Shown in pieces: positions 11,281 to 23,172 of a stretch of 64,000 bases of DNA (its first letter is position 1; each line of letters opens with the position of its first letter). Position numbers and translations under genes: made by a program. The notes below the pieces were generated by a model. That model was not told where the DNA came from. It did no database searches and saw nothing but the letters and a program-made list of their open reading frames with translations. Source of the DNA: Camellia lanceoleosa (Eukaryota; Streptophyta; Magnoliopsida; Ericales; Theaceae); contig CM045767.1 of NCBI GenBank assembly GCA_025200525.1, forward strand, positions 116,930,021 through 116,994,020, written 5' to 3'.

Positions 11281-12042
11281 ATGTTTTAAAAACCAGACCA
11301 GTGAGTGAACCGGAAAAATGATCGGGTGGACGGGTCACCGGTTCAACCATCGGGTTGAATCAGAATCGAACCGTGACGTCATAAATATATTAAAATTATA
11401 TTTAAATAAAAATATAAGTAATAAAATTAAAAATTAAAAAATTTAATAATCTTAAATATTTCTCTTAATTCTTTTTTATTAAAAAATATAAAAATATATT
11501 TAAAAATATTATTAATTTTAATTTTGGAAGAAGAAATCAAATATTCAATATTCCCCTCATATGATTTTAATTCAAATAATTTGATTGAAAGAAGAGCAAA
11601 ATTTTGGAGGGATATCAAAATTTTAAGTTTCCCTCCAATAAATTTGATTGAATCCCACATAGATTTCTTGAGTTTTTTTGGAAGAATTTTTTTCTTATAA
11701 ATAGATAGAGGCTTTCACAATAATTTTAAGCTCTCAATGGGATTCCTCACAAGAGGAGACCCTTAAAAGAGAGTTTCCAATTACATTTTTATTATATATA
11801 TATATATATAATAAGAAAGAAAGAAAGAATAAAAAAAAATACAAAAAATTCGTTTTATCAACCCAGTGAACTGGAACTGGGTCTACCGATTCGGCGATTT
11901 GATCGCCGGTTTTCCTGGTTCTCTCAAAATAGGCCAGTTTTCCACTATGACCGATTCAGTGGGTGTACCCGGACCGGAACCTCGACCGATCGGTGGTTCA
12001 ACTGGTTGAACCGGCCGGTCCGGTCTGGTTTTTAAAACCATG
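11281..12042. mobile_element. Mutator-like non-autonomous element, ~760 bp
   Basis: The ends are inverted repeats: ATGTTTTAAAAACCAGACC at left and the complement of GGTCTGGTTTTTAAAACCAT at right. They are flanked by a perfect 10-bp direct repeat, TGTCAAAGCA, at 11271-11280 and 12043-12052. A 9-11 bp duplication is characteristic of Mutator-like elements. Subterminal regions are rich in CCGG/GGTTCAACC. The interior is AT-rich with no transposase. Confidence 0.7.
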
Positions 12043-12052
12043 TGTCAAAGCA

Positions 12053-12280
12053 CTTTGAAGGTCTATATATTTGGTTCGAAGGTAATTTAAAACTCGAAAA
12101 CACTTCAAAGCGCCATATATTTAGTTCAAAGGTAGGTCGAAGCTCCCTCAAAAGCACTTCAAAGGTCTATATATTTGGTTCAAAGAATTTTCATAGTCAC
12201 ACTATATCATGACTTTTGTTGTTCAAAATCCATTTTAGATTTGTGGATCACAACAAACGTTGACTTTGATGGAATGGCTA
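12053..12280 (+). repeat. Tandem repeats adjoining the Mutator-like insertion
   Basis: Three imperfect copies of a ~55-60 bp unit (CACTTCAAAGGTCTATATAT-like, then TTGGTTCAAAGG) run from ~12050 to 12185. A diverged duplicate of 11079-11155 (GTTCAAAATCCATTTTAGATT-like) follows at ~12203-12280. Confidence 0.55.
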
Positions 12281-12947
12281 TTTTAATTGTCAACCAATTA
12301 TCAAGCGATTGTGTTGAAGTTCTTTCAGCCTCAATAAAGAGAACTTTTATTGGTGGCTTGTTTTAGGAGAAATTTATAAGAAATAACAAGTACAGAACAA
12401 TTCAAAAACTGAATTTCAGTGAGTAAATAGGAACTTACAATGAAATGACCTAGTCTTGAAAAGGTTTACAGTAACGACTACTTGAGAACTACTCCTAGAA
12501 AATGAAGTGCAGTACAGGAATTGAAGTGCTGAAAATGTAAAGAACTGGAAATATAAAAACTGGAAAGGGAAAATGAAGTAAATAAACTAGTTTTTGGGTC
12601 TGAGTCCAGGGGCTTCATTTTGGGGCCTTTTCTTCTATTTATACACTCCAATAGTAACCGTCGAAATGTCCTCCCATGATTACTGATCATGCTCTCTCAC
12701 ATTTCATCCCATTACGCCATTCTTGCAGTTAGACTTCCTTCCTGAATTTGAATTTGAATTTGTGAGTAACCGTTGGGCAATGTTATCTTGCGCCTTCTAG
12801 TTGTTTCCATGTAACGCAGACCCACCATTACCAATATGAATTGCCACGTGTCCATTGCTGATTAGAGACTTGCATCAATTCCCTGAAACACCCTTCACGA
12901 GCCACGTATTAAGCTACGACTAGCTTGTACAAAATATATAGCCAACA
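12281..12947 (-). repeat. LTR fragment (outer end of Tat element 1)
   Basis: It matches the minus-oriented Tat LTR from about 90 bp inside its inner edge (ATTGTCAACCAATTATCAAG) to the outer terminus ATAGCCAACA. The inner ~90 bp, including the TGTTGGCT terminus, is missing. About 115 bp of it duplicates sequence also present in the plus-oriented fragment at 9979-10190. Confidence 0.8.
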
Positions 12948-13199
12948 ATATTATATAAGTATAGGGCGGTATTTAATGAGAAGCCTTTTAGGAATTTCAA
13001 ATCCCCATTCTAAAATTATTGAATTTTCAATTTTAAAAATAAATAATTGATTGATATGTTTAATTAATCATTGATTATTTTAAAAATAATAATCATCCCT
13101 TAATTTATGGATTTTAAATGGAAAGATAACAAAATATTCCATAATCTCTCCCATCATAATCTCTCTCACTAATTTTCAAAAAATTAAAAACCTTTCTTC
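12948..13199. other. Short AT-rich spacer between two Tat elements
   Basis: About 250 bp of AT-rich host-like DNA with no feature recognised. It ends in CTACT, the target duplication of Tat element 2. Confidence 0.6.
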
Positions 13200-13204
13200 C
13201 TACT

Positions 13205-13958
13205 TGTTGGCTTTTTTGGCTTTTGAGTGTTAATAGTGTAAATTTAAGCGTGCCAGCAAAGATCAATCAATCCTTATAGAATTTTAATTGCCAAACAATT
13301 ATTAGATGATTGTTTGAAGTTCTTTCAGCCTCAATGAAAAAGACTTTTACTAGTGGCTTGTTTTAAGAGAAATCGATAAGAAATAACAAGTACAGAACAA
13401 TTCAGAAACTGAATTTCATTAAGTAAATAGGAACTTACAATGAAATGACCCAGCCTTGAAAAGGTTTATAGCAGCGACTACTTGAAATTACTCCTAGGAA
13501 ATGAAGTGCAGTATAGGAATTGAAGTGCTGAAAATGCAAAGAACTGGAAATGTAAAACTAGAAAGAAATATAAAGTAAATAAACTGGTTTCTGGATCTGA
13601 GTCTGGCTCTTTCATTCTGGGGCCTTCTCCTCTATTTATACTCTCTAATGGTAACCGTCGAAGTGGACTTCTAACCATCAAAATACCCTTCCACGATCAT
13701 TGGTTATGGCCCTAAATAATCTGCTCCCACGATGCCTTCTTTGCAGTTGGGCTTCCTTCTTGAATTTGAATTGTGAGTAACCATTGGGCCACATCACCTC
13801 ATGCCTTTTAATTGGTTCCATGCGACACAGACCCACCATTACCAATATGAACTGCCAAGTATTCGTCGTTAATTGAAGATTTGAATTAACTCCTCGTATT
13901 ACCCTTTACGAGCCACGTGTTAAGCTGCGATTGGCTTGTACAAAATATATAGCCAACA
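13205..13958 (-). repeat. LTR (3' LTR of Tat element 2), 754 bp
   Basis: Complete minus-oriented LTR with TGTTGGCT/AGCCAACA termini. The following TTACCCCCTATA is the complement of a polypurine tract (TATAGGGGGTAA) abutting the LTR. Confidence 0.9.
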
Positions 13959-14166
13959 TTACCCCCTATACTAATATACCTAATACTTTGTGATATTAGT
14001 AGATTAGTGCACTCTATCCATATCCTAGGACATACATGGACTTTTTTTTTATCTTAGAAGTGTAACCATCTTCTTAGAAATGAAGCACTGAATTTCATTA
14101 AATTCTCCCTTACGCTTGAATATTTCCTTCACTATTTGGGTATCCAAAGGGGTTGATACTTCTTCA

Positions 14167-15435
14167 ATGGCCAATCAAGCCCTCTCTTACATTGATCGAG
14201 CATACGAGGAGGTGTTTGATAATGATAACTGTCCTCGAAAGAACCTTTATGCATTTATTGGTCACACTTATCCACCTCCATCTATTCAAGTTATGGAAGC
14301 TTTTGCACCATACGAACCTTTGGAGCAAGCATTTGCACAAATGGATCTTGGAAGCTCTTCATTTGCTCCAATAATCTCTACATGGGATAAAGCTGCTCCA
14401 TCTTCTTCTTCTGGAAATACTAGCTAGGATGCTTGGTCAACACTAATTCAGCCTAAAATAAGGGAGCGAATTCACCACAGAATTATCGAATCCGATGATC
14501 TTCTTCTGGTGCCTCCTTCTTCTCGAAGCTCATAGTATATCCCTACGTACCCATTGATCGTCATCGCTGTCTGGAGGACAACTTGCTTTCGGCATGGTAT
14601 ACTTCCTTTCTACTAACGAGAATAGTGCAGAAGACTCCTCATCCAATCGAAGCATTGGGATTCAGTCCCTCATTTTTGGGTAAAAAGGCCAAACATTGTT
14701 CTTCTGACTGGCTGGAGATGGTGAATGACCCCCCAATTTCTTCATTCTTTTGGAATGGACCTTTCTACACCCCCTCTTCCTCAAAACTCGAACTGGGTGA
14801 AAGAATTGAAGATTACTCTCTTTAAAGGTCAGCATTTCTCTTTCTATCAACCTCCAGTTCCTCCAACTGCATTTCAGCAGTATAAAGCTCAACTTTTGCT
14901 TGTTGCCTTCTTCTATCTACCCTTTGAAGTCCTTAAAGATGATGTTCCTTATCGAATTTTCTTATGGGCTTGTGACATTATGTCTCGGGGTCATGCTCTT
15001 AACCCCATAGCCCAAACAGAACTCCATACCTTCTTAGACCAATTCCCTCTCCTACTCAACTGGCATAAAAACTCCTTGGCCACCAATGACTCACTGGATG
15101 AAATTACTACCAATCGAATTCAAACTCAAACTCAATATGAACCAGAGAACCTTCTTGAAGAATATAATGCCTTCAAGGACAAGGACTCATCATACTGGAA
15201 TGATATAGACATGGATGAAACAGAGCAGGGCTTGAAAGAGACGGAGTTCGAAGTGAAAGCTGAGCAGCTTTTCCACTAAATAAGGGCATATCAACTGCAA
15301 CAACCCAGTATAGATAGAATTTAAGATAGAATAAAGAAAGAACATAAGTTCATAGAACATTGTTGGGCTAAACTTAATGAACTTGTTAGTCTTTCTATCC
15401 TTTATTATTACAAAATTGAATTTGTAGCCAAATAG
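14167..15435 (+). pseudogene. Antisense ORF A of Tat element 2 (unknown protein)
   Basis: ATG at 14167 (MANQALSYIDRAYEEVFDND) to the stop at 15433-15435, all in one frame. Internal stops include one after SSGNTS (TAG at ~14425), one in the SVVYPY equivalent, one at 15277-15279 and one in the C-terminal helix region. It is the least disrupted plus-strand copy: the second half (14725-15279, 184 codons) is open. It carries PPVPPTAFQQYKAQLLL, RGHALNPIAQTELHTFLDQ, LNWHKNSLA and the acidic DIDMDETEQ, then EHCWAKLNEL. It has no recognised family, signal peptide or membrane segment. It lies ~210 bp from the LTR, so the LTR could supply its promoter (inference). Confidence 0.72.
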
Positions 15436-16394
15436 GCCCTCTCAATGTAAATATTTTATATATCAATACAACTGGGTTCTTCAACTCTCATTTGCATGAT
15501 CTGGTTTTGTATTCCAATTGCATGATCGCCTGTATTCCTTATTTGTATATGTAATCTGTAAAAAACAGCTTCAAAGCAACCAATTTCTCTTTGATGCCTG
15601 ATTTTAAAGGTTTTGAAGCATGGAGTTTCTTCTTGAGACAACATTTGTCTTGGGTTTACATTTTCCAATTAAATGGCCAATCTAATATGTGAAAAAATCA
15701 ACTTAGATTTAACCAATCTTGCTTTGAAGCCCAATTTAAGTGTTTCGAAACATGTAATTTCCTTGCAAAATGACAACATTTGTCTTCAAATGGGTAAGCC
15801 TTCTGGTCTTTGAAATTTCCTCATTACCTAACCAAGAACTGGCTTCATTGTGCTTATTTATGCTGAAAGAGCAGGCAAGAATCATATCCTTATCACAGAA
15901 CATTATAAAGACCCCTTCAAAGGAAATTTCTTTTGATAGAAAGTCTGAAAGCATACCTCCAAGACTTTTGAAGTGAACAAATTTCAATTATGCTTGAATT
16001 TAAGGTATAAGACTGGCTTCAAAGCTAACTACCTATTTTCAAAGCCAAGCTAAGTTCTTGAAAACTATCTTTAAAGCCAACTGACCATCTTTGAAGCTAA
16101 GCTGAGATTTAAAATGTGCTTCCCTCCTTCATAAGGTATCCATCTACTGGTTCGAAGATAGTGTTCTCTCTTATGTTTTTAGGGATTTAAGATAATAGCC
16201 CTAATCACACATGGGTTAGAACTTGGGTCTGTTTGACCCATTATATTAAATGGGTAATTTTGGACAGAAAGGTTTAAAACCCCTTCTTCTCGTGCTTACC
16301 TATTCACTTGTCCAAAGAAATCGTTCCCACTCTCATTGTTCTCAATTGCACCTTCTTTCCCTCCCATTCATTTTCTTCTTTCAACCGCCCACTA
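15436..16394. other. Spacer between antisense genes (Tat element 2)
   Basis: Noncoding spacer equivalent to 6610-7470. It has repeated, partly decayed TTCGAAGCC/TTTGAAGCC phrases (15570-15790 and 16010-16110) and a PMD leader at ~16240-16394 containing TTAAATGGGTAATTTTGGAC, which is also conserved in element 1. Confidence 0.6.
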
Positions 16395-17425
16395 ATGGCT
16401 TCTTCTTCCGAAGTACCAGTCATTGAGCATGTAACCCCATCTGTGGCTTTGAGGAGAATCAATAACGAAGAATGTGATAAATACAAAGCCAGTGAACGGT
16501 GTACTATTGATCGGCGCATCTTCATTTCCCGTCATCATGCTCAAGGGGAGTTTGTTCTTGGACCTATTTTCAGGGAAGCTCCTGCTCAACTCTCTACTTT
16601 GTACCCGCGCTTAGAGGATCATTGCCTCCTTTACGAGGGTGGCCTTGCTTGGGAAAGCTGGAAGATGAACCGTCCCTATTGCTACTGGTCCACATTAAGG
16701 CCAGAATGGGAGGAATGGTATGACTGAGTTATTCCCGCTACGATGGTGGACCTCCAAGAACTCTGCATCCTCGATGCCCTTCGACTAGCCAGGTTTCCTA
16801 TTCTTGAAGACCCTTTTCTCATACCTACTGCACTTTGTTTTTGGAATCTAGCTTTTAATTTTTTCCAATTAGGTGTGGTACGATGGCCCCCACCATCCTT
16901 AATATGTGCTATCTTTTAGGGTTATCACCCGCTGGCACTCCATTCGGTCTTGATTATCCTGATCTTAATGTTCCATTCTCTATTCCCCCTCTGAACTCTT
17001 CCTTTAGTGATTTTGTGAGTTTTGAAAATAAGAAAGAGGGCCTTGTAACAGATCGAGAGTTTTTTTCTTTTCTCTTATATTGGCACTATAAATTTTTATT
17101 TTGCACCTCCTCATAGAGAATTATGCCTGAATTTGCCCTCTTACCAGGGCTCTTGCTTTAGCTAAGAAGATAGCCTTAGCTTCTTATGTCCAGGGTCATG
17201 TATATAGAACTTGCTCCCAATTTTGTAAAAAATCTCTAGATGCCAACCAAGGAGGACCACTCTGGGTACTGCAACTTTGGCTTTTTGCCTACTTCACTGA
17301 CTTGCATTCTAGGTGCTTAAGATTCTTGATGCAAGACCCTACCACTTATGGAATGAAGTACGCCAAAGTTTCTCTCTACCCTTCTAACTTTGCTTATTAT
17401 CTCTCTTTCTTTCATCAACTCCCAG
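16395..17425 (+). pseudogene. Antisense PMD gene of Tat element 2, truncated
   Basis: ATG at 16395 (MASSSEVPVIEHVTPSVALRR). Intact to 16727: FISRHHAQGEFVLGPIFREA, LYPRLEDHCLLYEGGLAWE, RPEWEEWYD. A stop then interrupts it, with continuation in shifted frames: LQELCILDALRLARF, the PMD core APTILNMCYLLGLSPAG at ~16883, and VHGHVYRTCSQF-like further on. It is cut at 17425 by the inserted Ogre-like LTR, immediately after the block equivalent to FHQLP. It lacks the intron region and coiled-coil tail present in element 3. Confidence 0.75.
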
Positions 17426-18500
17426 TGTAGACACCCCATTTTTGACCGACCTTAAGACTCAGACGTCACCAATTGAGCGCTTGGTGATGTTGCATATCGT
17501 GCTTGTTCAGAGGTTTCAGAGTCTCGGCTGCGAGCTTGCCTCCGGACTTCCGGACTCTTTCATGCTTTGCCTCGGTTTGCGAACCAGGCTCGATTTTCTC
17601 TGTTTTCTCTTCCAGAAGGGAGGGAGAGGTCTCGTAGATCATCTCTCAGTGGCCGTAGGCTACGTTTCGTGGTCGTAGGCCATTTTGCCCGTTTGTAGTC
17701 CGATTTTCAGTTTTTCGGAGCCGTTGGCCGCGTGCCTCGATTCGGAACCGCTTAACCACCTCCGTTTGCTCCGGTTTTTGGCATGCATCTTATTTCCTCC
17801 CTTTTGAGGAACACTGTGGTCCGAGAGACCAACTTCGTGGTCGAACACCACTTTCGGTGCCTAACAGTCAATTTTCGGGGCCTCGGGCTGCGCGCTTCGG
17901 CCCTCGAACCTTCATTTTGCATCGGTTTGGGCTCATTTTTGGCAGGGACCTCTGTTTCATTGTTAGAAAGGTCGTAGAAGGGTGGAAGGCCAGTAATTTT
18001 TCTGACAACTAGTTTTATTTCTTAATCGCCCTCTGTCGCCCGTTTTTCTCACTTGAAAGCCAATGTTGACCACCTTAAAGCCACTTTTTCTTGCCCTAAA
18101 CCATATATTTGTGTTGTAGACACCTGGGAGGTCACCAATATCATATGGTCGGCCAGTAATTGTGTGTGACCCTTTTGAACCCCTAAAAAAAGTGACCTTT
18201 TTCTCTCTCCTGGTTCACTGTTTCTAGTTTTTGACCACATGGTTGTGTTGAGCACACATAGGAGGCCACCAATATGTGGTGGCCGGCCACTAATCCAACT
18301 TGAACCTTTTGACCCTTGGCCGGCCGGCCATGGGGAGGGCCGGCCAGCCACCTGCAACCTAAACACCAGGCCGGCCTGCATCCCCTCTGTTGGTACATTA
18401 CAAATATACATTTTGTTTCCCTCCAGATTGTGTATCTGGGGGGGCTACCTTTTGGGGAGAAACTTGAATTGTTTTCCCCCTCTTTTCCCCCTCTTTTGCC

Positions 18501-18507
18501 TATATAA
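18501..18507 (+). promoter_or_regulatory. Candidate LTR TATA box
   Basis: TTGCCTATATAACCAG is the best TATA-like match in the upstream part of the giant LTR. It is followed ~50 bp later by GAGGGGTTAC and TC repeats. Positional inference only. Confidence 0.4.
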
Positions 18508-18829
18508 CCAGAGCTCTAGCTGCATTTGGAGGGGTTACAAAAATTGGTTTGAGGCTCTTGCACTATATCTCTCTCTCTCTCTCTATATTCTAACCATCAA
18601 AACCCTTCAAATCTCACACCCTTTCTACACCACCACCTAGCACCACACCACCACTCCATTCCAGGAGCTTGGAGGATCTTTTCAGAGCTTAGGAGGCATC
18701 TTTTCTCAAGCCAAAGGCTGTCAAGGAATTGGTCTACAAGGGTGAGCACATTTCTCCTCTTTTTTTTGGCCTTATTTTGCTCAATATATTAGCTTCTCTT
18801 GCTTGCATTTTTGAGCTCTGATCCTAACT

Positions 18830-19620
18830 GAAAATAGCATTATTTTGAGGCCTTTTTCATGTTTGTTTTAGGGTCCTTCCCTGTTTAAGGTCCCTAGGTA
18901 CCACTTGCTTCTTTACCTCTCTTGTATGCCTCTTTCTTGCATAGTATTTTAGGCCTATTTATAAACTGTTTTGAACTCTGTCATAAACTTCAAAGTAGCT
19001 TATTTTGAGCCCTTCTTCAACATTGTTGAAGGGCTCATCACTGTTTGAGGCCTCCATCTATCACTTGGCTTTGTATCCCTCTTTTGGCCTTATTTTTGCA
19101 TGATTTGTTACCCCCTTGTGCTTGTATTTTTGGGCTTTGGTCCGAACTGTAAATAGCCTTATTTTGATCCCCTCTTCATGTTTTATCAAGGGTCTTTTGT
19201 TGTTTGAGGCTTCCTTCTTGCTCTTTGTGTTTAAACCTCCTTTTTGGCCTTATCTTGCATAGTATGTTAGGCTTGCTTGTGCACTGTTTTGGGTTTGGGG
19301 CCCTCTTCAACTTTGTTGAAGGGCCCTCCTCTGTTTGAGGCCAGAAACCATTACTTGCTTCTTTGTCTCCTTTTTGGCCCATTTCTTGCATAATAATTTA
19401 GCTATACTTTTATTTGTTTTTGTGGCTTTTTGTAAACTGTAAAGTGCTTCATTTTGAGCCCCTCTTCAACTTTGTTGAAGGGCTATTGGCCATTCATGGC
19501 CAGAAGCTGCCACTTGCTTCTGTATCTCTTTCGGGGCCATTTTTGCATGTCGGTTTAGCCCTATTTGTATTCATTATTTGGCCTTGCTTAAAACTGTAAA
19601 TATGCTTGTTTTGGGGCTGT
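18830..19620 (+). repeat. Tandem repeats inside the giant LTR
   Basis: A unit of about 135-160 bp recurs about five times, starting near 18838, 18998, 19156, 19290 and 19447. The recurrent core reads TTATTTTGAGCCC, CTTCAACTTTGTTGAAGGG (a small inverted repeat) and TGTTTGAGGCC. Confidence 0.75.
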
Positions 19621-21779
19621 CTAAATTCTTTTTTCATACTTCATGTTCAAATAATGCATGCATTGCATAGCCATAGGTCATTCCATGTACCTAATTTCAT
19701 GTTTCGGGATTCATTTCATGCATCGGGCGCCATGTTTCCATGTTTTGGGGCTGTTTTGCATCATATTTTAGCGCTGAAATTTGCATGCTTGTATGCCATA
19801 TTCCATGCCTTGCCATGCCTTGATAGAGTGGCATTTTGTGCCTTAGGTTCGGTCCTCGATTTGCGTGCACGTGTGCACGCATTTCGAATGTCTCATTTTC
19901 ATCTAATGGCCTCTTATGTGAGTGTGGCTGAGGTCCACTTGTGTTAGTGTAAGTCCATATTGCATTGTGTATGCCATTTCATTCCATAACGTTGTGTATG
20001 CTAGGTTGTATGTTAGCGCATTGTGTATGCCATGTTACCTCGCGCATCGTGTATGCCATTTCATAGCATGTTGCATGTTAGGTTGTATCTTAGTTGCATT
20101 TCATGCATGTCATGCATATTGCATTGTGTTCGGGATAGGAGTTAGCCCGAGCACGGGAAACGAGGGGCGTTTCGTACTTCGAGTGACGGAACGTGTCTCA
20201 ATTTCCCAGTCATCGACACTCCGGATTATCCATGATGGAGTTAGGTCTTGTTGTGTTTTCCTGTGCATTCATTCCATATTAAGTAGTGCAATTCGATTCC
20301 TCGGCCATCATGCATCGAGATGCGTGATTGGTGGCACGAGGATCGAGGCATGCATAGATTTGTGAAAATACATTGCCATGCCCCTTTCCTGCTCTCTGTT
20401 GCAACAAATCAAGAATCAACAGTCTTTCGGGGCTTGGCGCGCTTTCCAAAAATTATTGCAAAACAGAGGCTAATTGGGGCATCACAATGGATTTCCGCGT
20501 AAAGGCAACCCGGATATGCATCATTCATCATCTGAAGAAGAGTCAAGGCAGTCCCTGGCTTGCATGCCAGTTTATTGTTTTCTTAGTTAATTCGGTAATT
20601 AATTAGGATTTTTGTACATATTTGGACTGTATTATTTATTTGGACTGTACTATTCGGGACTGTATATTATTTATTTAGACCCTCTGCGCGAGGGCAGTGT
20701 TGTAATAAGTGTGCGTGTATGTGATGTATGTCTTCCAACCCCACGTCTTTTTTCCCTTTTATTTACCAGCTTATGATGGTTAGATTAGGGCATGTTTCAA
20801 TTAGCATACAATATGATAGCATGTTTGCATTCATTCATCTATTTTTGCACGCACCGAGCTCGGCGCATCATACTAACTGCATTCGTATTTCAATTCTAAA
20901 TTAAATACATGTTAGCTGTAGCATTCCATATGCCATGTTTAGAATAGCCGAGCCTACTATAGTTGCATTTTTGCATGTGTTGCATTAGGCATTTCTGTAT
21001 ATTTAGGATCATGCATGGATTTCTAATCGGTTTCTGTTTTGGCTTGGAGTACTCGGTGAGTTTTATGCTTTAGCATCCTTGCATACGTGTGAGTGACTGC
21101 CATGAATAGCATGCTTACCATGAGGCTATATGCTTATGTGATATAACTGCCTTGAATGCTTGTGGGTGGAGGTTGGGTTGTTTGGATTGGGACAAATCAT
21201 CAACTGTGAGTTTTAAGCCCACTAGATAGTGGCAAAATCATATTTTCTAAGCCCACCCGAGGGTGGCAAATCCACGTCTTAGCCTACCTGCGGGTAGCAC
21301 CATCAAACCATTTTCAAACAAACAAACATGAAATGTTTTGTTCCAATTCAGGCGACCCAGTCTATACTTGTATACTGTGCGCATCACATAGTAAATCTAG
21401 GCTAATAATCGGAATAAGAACGCACAATGTTTTCAAAACCAAATATCATGGTTAGTAGAGGCCGATCTTTGATCGGGCAAGCGGGGGTGCTCACGAAGTG
21501 ACCTTCCCCAATCGTACCCAAGTTCCCGAGCCGAGGCAACTTTGGTGATGACGGACACGTGGCCTTAGGCAACGAGTCAGGGTTTCCTAAATTTCCCAAA
21601 ATAAAATATTTAGGTGGTGACTCTGTATCTGGCAAAGCAGTCCATGTTTGGCACTTTTCTAAAAATCTATTTTCTCAAAACAACTTGCCGGATTTGGACT
21701 CTTTGGTTCAGATTAAGAACCGTGACAACAATCGAGTTCGAGCTGTAGCGAGGTCCCTCGCGGGCTTGTCTACAGTTTT

Positions 21780-21798
21780 TGGCGACTCTGCTAGGGAC
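21780..21798 (+). other. Primer-binding site of Ogre-like element
   Basis: TGGCGACTCTGCTAGGGAC starts 5 bp after the LTR end, in the GTTTTTGGCGACTCTGCT context common to large Tat/Ogre-type elements. Confidence 0.65.
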
Positions 21799-22408
21799 TT
21801 AGAGAACTTGACTCGAAGTCATGATATCTGGTTTTGACTACACTTGTGTGTTTCTTTGCATTGCATTTGCATCGGTGCGCCTAGGACACCGTGTTTGCCA
21901 TCTGCTATTCCTGAACGGTTTGCCGGAGGCTTGTCTTGTCAAGGCATGACCATAAGGCTAACCGGTTATGGGCTCTGCCAGTATGGGAACACAAACCCCA
22001 GTTTTACCGGGGCACCCCTTTTGACCATTCGACCTAGTGCATATCGAAATCCGTAGTGACCATTCCAAACTAGGACAGGTTGCTTACCCGATATAGGTTG
22101 TTTGAAACCGCTGCGTGCGTAGTGAAACCCTAGTTCCTGACAAAATAGGACAGGGAAACCCTACCCCAACATAGGGGTGTTTTGGCTCTCACTTATCTGT
22201 TATGTGCTTTTAGAGTGTGTCTCTACAGGGAATGCATGTATCAGTTTATGAGTTTGGGCATCAGGCCTGCGGGCATCAGTCAGTGTTTGAGAATCAGTTA
22301 TCTGTGGGTATCCGATTCAGTCTTTGGGGAACAGTGATTCAGGGACAGTGATCATTGTTTGAGGACAGTGTGTGATCAGCTTATCAACCGTGTGTTGTAT
22401 GCCTGACT

Positions 22409-23161
22409 GTGTGTTGTGTATTTATTTTAAGCTGTCATGCTGTTCATTTATCTGGTTATTTATTTCCTTTTCGCTTTATTTATCTTTTTGCTAGGGAAAG
22501 TTTTAGCACAATTGCTTCCGACTCAGTAGATATTCCCCAAGCACTTTGGACAAGAGGTCGCCGGCTCAATCGATCTGAGGATCTGGTTGACGGACATCCA
22601 GTGTTCCATTCTTTACCCCCCGTTGTCAGGAGAAGGCCAAGGAAGCGTAGTGTGTCTGAACAGAGGTTGCCAGAACAGTGGATTACTCCATCAGAGGACA
22701 GTAGGACTAAGGTCTCAATTGTTGCTATAGAAATAGACATACCAGTCAGTCGGATGGATCAGTAAAATACATCAGGGATGGAAGCCTTGATGCGCCAAAT
22801 GCAGGAGAACATGAGACAAATGCAGGAGGACGCTGCCCGTCAAGCAGAGTTCTCCAAGCAGCAAGCCACAATCATGGCCCAGCAGGCCGAGCTAATCACT
22901 AGACTGCAACAGCAAAATGCGGCATCTGCTTCACATCAAGTTCCTCCTCCACCAGGGGCCCCATTACCCGAGCAGGCACCTACTGTCCAGAATGCTCTGC
23001 CAAACACCCAGAACACCGTGCCAAATGTTCAGAACATCCAAGAGGACACAAACCTTCCAACGGGGCCAGCTCCGCCCCCGCTTCCACCTCAACTGTCCAA
23101 GACCCATACACCCAGCCACCCGGACTCTTCCTTCGAGTTCGAAATAGGCCATACAGCTTGA
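22409..23161 (+). pseudogene. Gag N-terminal region of Ogre-like element
   Basis: One frame from ~22487 to 23161 interrupted by TAA at 22763-22765. The first half includes VDIPQALWTRGRRLNRSEDL and a basic RRRPRKR segment. The second half starts MEALMRQMQENMRQMQED and is a Gln/Met-rich coiled coil followed by a Pro-rich linker (PPPPGAPLPEQAP), then ends at the deletion junction. This order (coiled coil, Pro-rich) is normal for the N-terminal gag of large Tat elements. The matrix/capsid-like and zinc-knuckle parts are gone. Confidence 0.6.
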
Positions 23162-23172
23162 AACTGAGCAAG

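Larger units (their letters stand above)
4377..12947 (-). mobile_element. Tat-lineage Ty3/gypsy element 1 (minus), rearranged
   Basis: The left boundary is an LTR in minus orientation; the right boundary is an LTR fragment ending AGCCAACA at 12947. Between them lie antisense ORF A, the antisense PMD gene, a plus-oriented LTR end with primer-binding site, a gag-start remnant, tandem repeats and a Mutator-like insertion. Protease, RT, RNase H and integrase are absent. Flanks are ATGAT (left) and ATATT (right), so a target duplication is not demonstrated. The inverted middle and partial LTRs show it was rebuilt by rearrangement or is two overlapping insertions. Confidence 0.65.
17426..21774 (+). 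repeat. Giant 5' LTR, 4349 bp
   Basis: Begins TGTAGACACCCCATTTTTGA and ends CTTGTCTACA; the termini TGTAGACA and TGTCTACA are perfect inverted repeats. Length and termini fit Ogre/Tat-type LTRs, which are among the longest known. It is less AT-rich than the surroundings. It contains pyrimidine-rich and GGCCGGCC-rich parts (18270-18380), tandem repeats at 18.8-19.6 kb, and repeated GTGTATGCCAT phrases at 19.95-20.1 kb. ORFs inside are not considered genes. Confidence 0.85.
17426..23170 (+). mobile_element. Ogre-like Ty3/gypsy element, 5' part only
   Basis: It consists of a 4.35-kb 5' LTR, a primer-binding site and the first part of gag; it stops at about 23170, where the relict Tat LTR begins. 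It was inserted into the PMD gene of Tat element 2. No 3' LTR remains, so no target duplication can be checked. The deletion junction lies between ...CATACAGCTTGAAACTGAGC and GCATTAACTCTTCGC. Confidence 0.75.

Noticed and set aside
18049..20502. Several 60-147-codon ORFs inside the giant LTR
   Set aside because: They overlap on both strands, are repeat-derived and match no family block; LTR noncoding sequence is the simpler reading.
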